Source of the DNA: Nematostella vectensis
Lineage: Eukaryota; Cnidaria; Anthozoa; Actiniaria; Edwardsiidae
Direction of reading: 5' to 3'
NCBI RefSeq assembly: GCF_932526225.1
Contig: NC_064041.1
Location: 16,365,888 to 16,429,887 of the forward strand
Length of the DNA: 64,000 nucleotides
The notes under the pieces are model-generated. The model saw nothing but the letters and a program-made list of their open reading frames with translations, made no database searches and was not told where the DNA came from. Shown one piece after another: positions 23,401 through 35,400 of the stretch. A program made the translations under genes and the position numbers. Every line of letters begins with the position of its first letter. Position 1 is the stretch's first letter.

Positions 23401-26400
23401 ATACTATACTGTATTATCATACTATACTATATTGTATTATCTTACTTTACTATACTGTATTATCTTACTATACTATACTGTATTATCCTACTATACTATT
23501 GTATTATCTTACTATGCTATATTGTATTACCTTACTATGCTATATTGTATTACCTTACTATGCTATATTGTATTATCTTACTATACTATATTGTATTACC
23601 TTACTATACTATATTGTATTATCTTACTATACTATATTGTATTACCTTACTATGCTATATTGTATTATCTTACTATACTATACTGTATTATCTTACTATA
23701 TTATTGTATTATCTTACTATACTATATTGCATTACCTTACTATACTATATTGGATTATCTTACTATACTATATTGTATTACCTTACTATACTATATTGTA
23801 TTATCTTACTATACTATATTGTATTACCTTACTATACTATATTGTATTATCTTACTATACTATATTGTATTATCTTACTATACTATATTGTATTACCTTA
23901 CTATACTATATTGTATTATCTTACTATACTATATTGTATTACCTTACTATACTATATTGTATTATCTTACTATACTATATTGTATTATCTTACTATACTA
24001 TACTATACTGTATTATCTTAATATACTATACTGTATTATCTTAATATACTATACTGTATTATCTTACTATACTATATTATATTACCTTACTATACTATAT
24101 TGTATTATTTTACTATACTATATTGTATTATCTTACTATACTATACTGTATTATCATACTATACTATATTGTATTATCTTACTTTACTATACTGTATTAT
24201 CTTACTATACTATACTGTATTATCCTACTATACTATTGTATTATCTTACTATGCTATATTGTATTACCTTACTATGCTATATTGTATTACCTTACTATGC
24301 TATATTGTATTATCTTACTATACTATATTGTATTACCTTATTATGCTATATTGTATTATCTTACTATACTATATGCGGGTCCAGGGGCGAAGGTTCGTAA
24401 CGTACTTAGAAGTTTAGATACTTTATTTTTGTTAGAGGCCAATGGGGTCGAATCTCTAGAAAACGAATGTTATGGTTCTGCACCAAACAAGCGCAAGCGA
24501 CGACTCAGTCAATCCTAAACATTTATGTGTTTATAAGGGGTTTGAGGCCAAGAGATAGAGAGATCGTTTTACCAATATCAGCGATCATTTGTCGGCAGGA
24601 ATAAGCTGTGAGTTGGTGCAGTCGGAGAATCCCCTCGACATACGTATGCATTGTGCCGCGGGCTATAGAACCGAGCCATTGGCTAGCGGGGTCCTCCTCT
24701 GATCAGAAAAAAGCAATAAGTTAGATACAACGAGGGCTCTCAATAAATAGGTCATCCAGCTTTTAACAACCTCTGCCAGCCGACATTTCGTCATCCGAGG
24801 ACAATAACGAGAGTGACAGAGTCCATTTCCATCGGCTGCAGAGGCTTCTAAGATGTTTTTAATTACATTTGATAACTGAAGTACAAAATTTGTGTTGAAA
24901 TGGTCTCTTTCAAATTTCTTCCAATATCACAATGGGATGGGATGAAAACGATAACAAAGGTGTGGCTGGCAACATTCTTTCAAATATTTCTAAACAGAAG
25001 TAACACAAATTAGTGCGGATTGCGAGTAGAGTAATTGAAGTAATGAAGAAATATGAACTCCAAGACGAAGCGGTAGTGTCTACTAGCGAGAAGCTAGGGG
25101 TGAGTACACGAGCACCCCTCCCACCAACCCAGCCCCTCCCCCCACCTCCTACCTCTCCCTCACCCCCTACTCACACCCTCTGCCCCCACCCTACCCTCAC
25201 CCCCTACTCCAAACCCTCACCTCCCCCCACCCTCACCCCCTACTCCCACCCCCCTCCCCCCACCTCCTACCCCACCCTCACCCCCTACTCCAACCCCCCT
25301 CCCCCCACCCCTCCCTCACCACGTACTCCCATCCCCTCCCCCCAACCATTACCCTAGCACGCCCATGCAAATGCCTCGACTTTTAGCAAATTGGAGACGT
25401 CGCCCGAAGGACAACGCGGATAATCTATATAACGCAAGTTATGATCTTCTGTATGCCTGATCGGTCTTCCTGTGGGCGAAGAGCGTTAATAGACATACCA
25501 CGACTGCCAGGGTCGGGAGGGTAGGGCAGTTTGCCCATTTTCATAGCTGTGCTCAGTGCCATGTTTTCTTGGGTGATGAACGGTTCAAGCTGCTGAGGCA
25601 GGGTTAGCAAATGGTCGCCAATCTGTAGGGGAGGGGAAGGTCAGCAAATGGTTACCAATCTGTAGGGGAGGGGAAGGTCAGTAAATGGTCACCAATCTGT
25701 AGGGGAGGGGAAGGTCAGCAAATGGTCGCGAATCTGTAAGGGAGGGGAAGGTCAGTAAATGGTCACCAATCTGTAGGGTAGGGGAAGGTTAGCAAATGGT
25801 CGCCAATCTGTAGGGGAGGGGAATGTCAGTAAATGGTCACCAATCTGTAGGGGAGGGGAAGGTCAGTAAATGGTCGCCAATCTGTAGGGGAGGGGAAGGT
25901 CAGTAAATGGTCGCCAATCTGTAGGGGAGGGGTAGGTCAGTAAATGGTCGCCAATCTGTAGGGGAGGGGAAGGTCAGTAAATGGTCGCCAATCTGTCAGG
26001 AACACCGAACAACATCAGACGGACAGCAGGCACGTGTCCAGGATTTTTCTTGGGGGGTGCGATATCCGAAAAAATGGACCTTATTTTTCTTGGGGAGGGG
26101 GGAGTGAGTTTTCGGATAAAAATCTGAACAAAGAGGGTTTTTTGTGCCTTTGCAGTATCTCCACGGGACGTTTTTTTGTCGGATTTGGCTACATATAAAG
26201 TCTGACTAATGACATACCAGAGCGATTTCGCTTATGCTTTATAGTTTTGTCTACAAATAGCACGTCTTATTCGGACGCACCCCCTTTGGTACGGGCCTGG
26301 ACGGATGGAAAGGGAGGTCAGGTGGTTGGATGGATGGAGAGGGAGGTCGAATGGACGGATGGATGGAGAGGGAGGTCGGATGGACGGATAGATGGAGAGG

Positions 26401-29400
26401 GAGGTCGGGTGGGCGGATAGATGGAGAGGATGTCAGGTGGATGGATGGATGGAGAGGGAGGTCGGGTGGATGGGTGGATGGATGGAGAGGGAGGTCGAAT
26501 GGACGGATGGATGGAGAGGGAGGTCGGATGGAGGGATAGATGGAGAGGGAGGTCGGGTAAACGGATAGATGGAGAGGGAGGTCGGGTGGACGGATGGATC
26601 GAGAGGGAGGTCGGGTTGCAGATGGATGGAGAGGGAGGTCGGATCGACGGATGGATGGAGAGGGAGGTCCGGTGGACGGATGGAGAGGGAGTTCGGATGG
26701 ACGGATAGATGGAGAGGGAGGTCGGGTGGACGGATAGATGGAGAGAGAGGTTGGGTGGACGGATAGATGGAGAGGGAGGTTGGGTGGATGGATGGATGGA
26801 GGAGGAGGTCGGGTGGATAGATGGAGGGGGAGGTCGGATTGATGGATGGAGAGGGAGGTTGGGTGTACGGATGGATGGAGGGGGAGGTCGGGTGGACGGG
26901 TGGAGGGAGGGGGAGGTCGGGTGGACGGATGGAGGGGGAGGTCGGGTGGAGGGATGGAGAGGGATTTTGGGTGTACGGATGGATGGAGGGGGAGGTCGGG
27001 TGGACGGATGGATGGAGGGGGAGGTCAGGTGGACGGATGGATGGAGGGGGAGGTCGGGTGGATGGATGGAGAGGGAGGTCAGGTGGACGGATGGATGGAG
27101 GGGGAGGTCGGGTGGACGGATGGATGGAGGGGGAGGTCAGGTGGACGGATGGATGGAGGGGGAGGTCGGGTGGATGGATGAAGTGGGAGGTTGGGTGGAT
27201 GGATAGATGGATGGAGAGGGAGGTCGGGTGGACGGATGGATGGAGGGGGAGGTCGGGTGGACAGATGGATGGATGGAGAGGGAGGTTGGGTGTACAGATG
27301 GATGGAGAGGGAGGTCGGGTGGATGGATGGATGGAGAGGGAGGTCGGATTGACGGATGGATGGAAAGGGAGGTCGGATGGACGGATGGGTGGAGAGGGAG
27401 GTCTGGTGGACGGATGGGGAGGGAGTTCGGATGGACGGATAGATGGAGAGGGAGGTCGGGTGGACGGATAGATTGAGAGGGAGGTCGGGTGGATGGATGG
27501 ATGGAGAGGGAGGTCGGGTGTACGGATGGATGGATGGAGAGGGAGGTGGGGTGGATGGATGTATGGAGAAGGAGGTCGGGTGGACGGATGGATGGAGAGG
27601 GAGGTTGGGTGGACAGATGGATGGAGAGGAAGGTCAGGTGGATGGATGGATGGAGAGGGAGGTTGGGTGGACAGATGGATGGAGAGGAAGGTCAGGTGGA
27701 TGGATGGATGGAGAGGGAGGTCAGGTGGATGGATGGATGGAAAGGGAGGTCGGGTGGATAGATGGATGGATGGAGAGGGAGGTCGGGTGGACAGAAGGAT
27801 GAAAAGGGAGGTCGGGTGGATGGATGGATGGATGGAGGGGGAGGTCGGATGGATTGATGGATGGATGGAGAGGGAGGTCGGGTGGAAGGATGGATGGAGG
27901 GGGAGGTCGGGTGGACGGATGGAGAGGGAGGTCGGGTGGATGGATGGATGGAAAGGGAGGTCAGGTGAACGGATGGATGGAAAGGGGGGTTGGGTGGACG
28001 GACGGATGGAGAGGGAGGTTTGCGTGGACGGATGGATGGAAAGGGAGGTCAGGTGGATGGATGGATGGAGAGGGAGGTCGGGTGGACGAAAGGATGAAAA
28101 GGGAGGTCGGGTGGATGGATGGATGGAGGGGGAGGTCGGGTGGATGGGTGGATGGATGGATGGATGGAGGGGGAGGTCGGGTGGAAGGATGGATGGAAGG
28201 GGAGGTCGGGTGGATGGATGGAGGGGGAGGTCGGGTGGATGGAGGGGGAGGTCGGGTGGATGGAAGGATGGAGGGGGAGATGGGGTTGATGGATGGATGA
28301 ATGGGGAGATCGGGTGGACGGATGGATGAAGAGGGAGGTCGGGTGGATGGATGGATGGATGGAGGAGGAGGTCGGTTGGATAGATGGAGGGGGAGGTCGA
28401 ATTGATGGATGGAGAGGGGAGTTGGGTGTACGGATGGATGGAGGGGGAGGTCGGGTGGAGGGGTGGAGGGAGGGGGAGGTCGGGTGGACGGATGGAGAGG
28501 GAGGTCGGGTGAACAGATGGATGGATGGAGAGGGATGTTGGGTGTACGGATGGATGGAGGGGGAGGTCGGGTGGACGGATGGATGGAGAGGGAGGTCGGG
28601 TGGACGGATGGACGGAGAGGGAGGCCCAGTGGATGGATGGATGGATGGAGAGGGAGGTCGGGTGGACGGATGGAAGGATAGTGAGGTTGGGTGGATGGAT
28701 GGATGGAGAGGGAGGTCAGGTGGATGGATTTAGAGGGGGGTCGGGTGGACGGATGGAAGGATAGTGAGGTTGGGGGGATGGATGGATGGAGAGGGAGGTC
28801 AGGTGGATGGATTTAGAGGGAGGTCGGGTGAACAGATGGATGGAGGGGGAGATCGGGTGGACGGATGGAGAGGGAGGTCGGGTGGACGGATGGATGGATG
28901 GAGAGGGAGGTTGGGTGTACAGATGGATGGAGGGGGAGGTCGGATGGATGGAGAGGGAGGTCGGGTGGATGGATGGATGGAGGGGGAGGTCGGGTTGATG
29001 GACGGATGGGGAGGGAGGTCGGGTGGACGGATGGATGGATGGAGAGGAAGGTTGGGTGTAGGGATGGATGGAGGGGGGGTCAGATGGACGGATGGATGGA
29101 GGGGGAGGTCGGGTGGATGGTTGGAGAGGGAGGTCGGGTGGATGGATGGATGGAGAGGGAGGTTGGGTGTACGGATGGATGGAGGGGAAGGTCGGGTGAA
29201 CGGATGGATGGACGAGTGGATGGATGGAGAGGGAGGTTGGGTTTACGGATGGGTGGGGGGGAGGTCGGGTGGACGGATGGATGGAGGGGGAGGTTGGGTG
29301 GAAGGATGGATGGAGGGTGAGGTCGGGTGGACGGATGGATGGAGGAAGAGGTCGGGTGGATGGATGGAGAGGGAGGTCGGGTGGACGGATGGATGGAGAG

Positions 29401-32400
29401 GGAGGTTGGGTGGACGGATGGATGGAGAAGGAGGTTGGGTGGACAGATGGATGGAGAGGGAGGTTGGGTGGACGGATGGATGTAGAGGGAGGTCGGGTGG
29501 ACGGATGGATGGAGAGGGAGGTCGGGTGGACGGATGGAAGGATAGTGAGGTTGGGTGGATGGATGGATAGAGAGGGAGGTCGGGTGGATGGATTGAGAGG
29601 GAGGTCGGGTGGACGGATGGATGGAGAGGGAGGTCGGGTGGACGGATGGATGGAGAGGGAGATTGGGTGTACGGATGGACGGATGGAGAGGGAGGTCGGG
29701 TGGACGGATGTAGAGGGAGGTCGGGTGGACGGATGGATGGAGAGGGAGGTCGGGTGGACGGATGGATGGAGAGGGAGATTGGATGGACGGATGAAGAGGG
29801 AAGTCGGGTGGACGGATGGAGAGGGAGGTCAGGTGGATGGATGGATGGATGGAGAGGGAGGTCGGGTGGATGGAGAGGGAGGTCAGGTGGATGGATGGAT
29901 GGAGAGGGAGATTGGGTGTACGGATGGATGGATGGAGAGGGAGGTCGGGTGGAGGGATGGAGAGTGAGGTTGGGTGGGAGGATGGATGGAGAGGGAGGTC
30001 GGGTGGACGGATGGATGGAGAGGGAGGTCGGGTGGACGGATGGATGGAGAGGGAGGTTGGGTGGACGGATGGATAGATGGAGAGGGAGGTCGGGTGGATG
30101 GATGGATGGAGAGGATGTCAGGTGGATAAATGGATGGAGAGGGAGATCGGGTGGATAGATGGATGGAGAGGGAGGTCGGGTGGACAGAAGGATGAAAAGG
30201 GAGGTCGGGTGGATGGATGAATGGAGGGGGAGGTCAGGTGGATGGATTGATGGATGGAGAGGGAGGTCGGGTGGACGGGTGGACGGATGGATGGAGAGGG
30301 AGGTCGGGTGGATGGATGGATGGAGAGGGAGGTCGGGTGGATGGAGAGGGAGGTTGGGTGGACGGATGGATGGAGAGGGAGGTCGGGTGGATGGATGGAT
30401 AGATGGAGAGGGAGGTCAAGTGGATGGATGGAGAGGGAGGTTGGGTGTACGGATGGATGGATGGAGAGGGAGGTCAGGCGGATGGATGGATGGAGAGGGA
30501 GGTCGGGTGGATGGATGGATGGATGGAGAGGAAGGTCGGGTGGATGGATGGATGGAAAGGGAGGTCGGGTGGATGGAGAGGGAGGTTGGGTGGACGGATG
30601 GATGGAGAGGGAGGTCAGGTGGATGGATGGATGGATAGAGGGGGAGGTCGGGTGGATGGATGGATGGAGGGGGAGGTCGGGTGGATGGATGGATGGAGAG
30701 GGAGGTCAGGTGGGTGGATGGAAGGATGAAAAGGGAGGTAGGGTGGATGGATGGATGGATGGATGGATGGAGGGGGAGGTCAGGTGGACGGATGGATGGA
30801 GAGGGAGGTTGGGTGTACGGATGGATGGAGAGGTTGGGTGTACAGATGGATGGATGGAAAGGGAGGTCAGGTGGAGGGACGGACAGATGGAGGAGGCTGA
30901 CAGACATATATTTCATTTCTTATGTAACTACTTAAGTGTCTTGTCCACTTTTCAGATCACAGTGAGTTGAGCTGGGCCTCACACTTCTCACATTTGGGAA
31001 ACTTCAAACAGCCAATGTACCCCTACCCCCTTCATGGTGAAATGGAAGCTGCAACGTATTCATTTATTTGGGTATTGTAATCCCCACCCCTCCCCCATGA
31101 GTGGATAATGAACCCCCACCCACCCCTCTCCCCCATCACCCACCCCTCTCCCCCATTACCCACGTGGGTTATGTAGCCCTGCGGTGAGAGGCTGAAGATC
31201 GGCAGTTCACTTCTTAAAGCTGAGCCCGACTCTGCAGATACCGCTGACCAGACCTGACAAGTAAAACAAAAAAGAGATGTTAAACTTATTTGATTGCCTC
31301 TCAAAGAAACTAATGTCAAACGCCTTTACTCAATCCCCCCACCTCCCTCAAGACGTGACCTTTCCCCACCGCCCCTACCTCAAGACGTGGCATGACATGC
31401 AGTTGCTGAGGAATGGGGACGAACGTGATGTCAAACACCTTTCCCCCCCGCCCTACCTCAAGACGTGGCATGACATGCAGTTGCTGACGAATTGGGACGA
31501 ACGTGATGTCAAACACCTTTCCCCCCCCCACCCTACCTCAAGACGTGGCATGACATGCAGTTGCTGACGAATTGGGACGAACGTGATGTCAAACACCTTT
31601 CCCCCCCCCCCACCCTACCTCAAGACGTGGCATGACATGCAGTTGCTGACGAATTGGGACGAACGTGATGTCAAACACCTTTCCCCCCCCCACCCTACCT
31701 CAAGACGTGGCATGACATGCAGTTGCTGACGAATTGGGACGAACGTGATGTCAAACACCTTTCCCCCCCCACCCTACCTCAAGACGTGGCATGACATGCA
31801 GTTGCTGACGAATTGGGACGAACGTGATGTCAAACACCTCCCCCCCCCCCCCTACCTCAAGACGTGGCATGACATCCAGTTGCTGACGAATTGGGACGAA
31901 CGTGATGTCAAATGCCAGCCTGTGAGCCTGCTCGTTCAGTGCCTGCATCTGTTCGTGCACGGTCTGTAGGATAGTCACATCACTGTTGCCATCATCTGCT
32001 AGGGACGAAAGTTGAGTCAATCATAACACAGGCTTCCCATCCTCGTCAGTGAATGCATTGGTGTAATCAATCATACCACGGTCTTCCCATCCTTATCAGT
32101 GAATGCATTGGTGTAATCAAACATACCACAGGCTCCCCTTTCTTGTCAGTGAATGCAATGGTGTAATCAAACATACCACAGGCTTCCCATCCTTGTCAGT
32201 GAATGCATTGGTGTAATCAATCATACCACAGGCTTCCCATCCTTATCAGTGAATGCATTGGTGTAATCAATCATACCACGGTCTTCCCATCCTTGTCAGT
32301 GAATGCATTGGTGTAATCAATCATACCACAGGCTTCCCATCCTTATCAGTGGATGCAATGGTGTAATCAAACATACCACAGGCTTCCCATCCTCGTCAGT

Positions 32401-35400
32401 GAATGCATTGGTGTAATCAATCATACCACGGTCTTCCCATCCTTATCAGTGAATGCATTGGTGTAATCAAACATACCACAGGCTCCCCTTTCTTGTCAGT
32501 GAATGCAATGGTGTAATCAAACATACCACAGGCTTCCCATCCTTGTCAGTGAATGCATTGGTGTAATCAATCATACCACAGGCTTCCCATCCTTATCAGT
32601 GAATGCATTGGTGTAATCAATCATACCACGGTCTTCCCATCCTTGTCAGTGAATGCATTGGTGTAATCAATCATACCACAGGCTTCCCATCCTTATCAGT
32701 GGATGCAATGGTGTAATCAAACATACCACAGGCTTCCCATCCTCGTCAGTGAATGCATTGGTGTAATCAATCATACCACGGTCTTCCCATCCTTATCAGT
32801 GAATGCATTGGTGTAATCAAACATACCACAGGCTCCCCTTTCTTGTCAGTGAATGCAATGGTGTAATTTATCATACCACGGTCTTCCCATCCTCGTCAGT
32901 GAATGCATTGGTGTAATCAAACATACCACAGGCTTCCCATCCTTATCAGTGAATGCATTGGTGTAATTTATCATACCACAGGCTTCCCATCCTTGTCAGT
33001 GGATGCATTGGTGTAATCAAACATACCACAGGCTTCCCATCCTTGTCAGTGAATGCATTGGTGTAATTAATCATACCACAGGCTTCCCATCCTTGTCAGT
33101 GAATGCATTGGTGTAATCAATCATACCACAGGCTTCCCATCCTTATCAGTGAATGCATTGGGGTAATTAATCATACCACAGGCTTCCCATCCTTGTCAGT
33201 GAATGCATTGGTGTAATCAATCATACCACAGGCTTCCCATCCTTATCAGTGAATGCATTGGTGTAAATAATAATACCACAGGCTTCCCATCCTTGTCAGT
33301 GAATGCATTGGTGTAATCAATCATACCACAGGCTTCCCATCCTTATCAGTGAATGCATTGGTGTAATTAATCATACCACAGGCTTCCCATCCTTGTCAGT
33401 GAATGCATTGGTGTAATTAATCATACCACAGGCTTCCCATCCTTATCAGTGAATGCATTGGTGTAATTAATCATACCACAGGCTTCCCATCCTTGTCAGT
33501 GAATGCATTGGTGTAATCAATCATACCACAGGCTTCCCATCCTTATTAGTGAATGCATTTGGTGTAATTAATGATACCACAGGCTTCCCATACTTGTCAG
33601 TGAATGCATTGGTGTAATCAACCATACCACAGGCTTCCCATCCTTATCAGTGAATGCATTGGTGTAATCAAACATACCACAGGCTTCCCATCCTTGTCAG
33701 TGAATGCATTGGTGTAATCAAACATAATAACAAGGAGGGGGGTATGCAGATTCAGAATTTCATAACAAGGGATGGACAAGGGGGTCTTCAAATTGGGCAG
33801 AAAACCATAGAACCTCAAAAAAACTCAAAGCAAAGGTGAGAACCAACCAACTCAGAACTGGTAACTGAAATCCAGTGGTGATAGGCAAAGGCAGTCCAGT
33901 CTGAATGCAGTCTTACCAACCCAGGCCCGTACCCAAGGGGGGGTGCAGTCTTACCAACCCAGGCCCGTAACCAGGGGGGGTGCAGTCTTACCAACCCAGG
34001 CCCGTAACCAGGGGGGGATGCAGTCTTACCAACCCAGGCCCGTAACCAGGGGGGTGCAGTCTTACCAACCCAGGCCCGTAACCAGGGGGGGATGCAGTCT
34101 TACCAACCCAGGCCCGTAACCAGGGGGGGATGCAGTCTTACCAACCCAGGCCCGTAACCAGGGGGGGATGCAGTCTTACCAACCCAGGCCCGTAACCAGG
34201 GGGGGTGCAGTCTTACCAACCCAGGCCCGTAACCAGGGGGTGATGCAGTCTTACCAACCCAGGCCCGTAACCAGGGGGGATGCAGTCTTACCAACCCAGG
34301 CCCGTAACCAGGGGGGGTGCAGTCTTACCAACCCAGGCCCGTAACCAGGGGGGGATGCAGTCTTACCAACCCAGGCCCGTAACCAGGGGGGATGCAGTCT
34401 TACCAACCCAGGCCCTTACCCAGGGGGGTGCAGTCTTACCAACCCAGGCCCTTACCCAGGGGGGGTGCAGTCTTACCAACCCAGGCCCGTACCCAGGGGG
34501 GTGCAGTCTTACCAACCCAGGCCCGTACCCAGGGGGGTGCAGTCTTACCAACCCAGGCCCGTACCCAGGGGGGGTGCAGTCTTACCAACCCAGGCCCGTA
34601 CCTGAGGGGGGTGCAGTCTTACCAACCCAGGCCCATACCAAGGGGGGGTGCAGTGGGTGCAAAAAATCCCTTTTTGTTCTTTTGGTGGGTGGTCAGATTT
34701 TTATCAGAAAACTCACTTCCCACCTCCCCCAGAAAAATTTGGTCCACTTTTTTGGACTTCGCACACCCCCCAAGAAAAATCCTGGGCATGGGCCTGAAAC
34801 CTGTCTGAAGTTTCTGTATAAACTCCAGTCTGAATGCAATCTTAACTAACCTGTCTGAAGTTTCTGTATAAACTCCAGTCTGAATGCAATCTTAACTAAC
34901 CTGTCTGAAGTTTCTGTATAAACTCCAGTCTGAATGCAATCTTAACTAACCTGTCTGAAGTTTCTGTATAAACTCCAGTCTGAATGCAATCTTAACTAAC
35001 CTGTCTGAAGTTTCTGTATAAACTCGAGTAAAGTGTTGAAGTCAGTTGGCCTCTCCTTCTGCAAGTAGTTGTACCATTTGAAGGGACGAGCGGGCCTGGA
35101 CCGGTCACCAGTCCCTTTGCCACTGATGTCGCTGCCACATGAGGTCAACATATCACGCAAGTTCCTGTCATGTGACCGCAGCCTTATCATCAGATCACCT
35201 GATCAAAACGTCAATCAAATGAGGCAATTAAGATATCATGCAAATTCCTGTCCTGTGACCGCAGCCTTATCATCAGATCACCTGATCAAAACGTCAGTCA
35301 AATGAGGCAGTTAACATATCACACAAGTTCCTGTCATGTGACCGCAGCCTTATCATCAGATCACCTGATCAAAACGTCAATCAAATGAGGCAATTAACAT

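Noticed and set aside
22392..24417. Open frames of up to 550 residues rich in Tyr, Leu and Ile
   Set aside because: They lie wholly in the 23-bp array, exist in all plus frames, and only reflect a stop-free repeat unit inside COG7 intron 18.
25425..25610. 61-residue minus ORF taken as a gene of its own
   Set aside because: It is COG7 exon 17 plus intron read-through.
26330..30970. Gly-, Arg- and Trp-rich ORFs of up to 278 residues
   Set aside because: All are translations of the G-rich minisatellite in COG7 intron 16, open in several frames at once.
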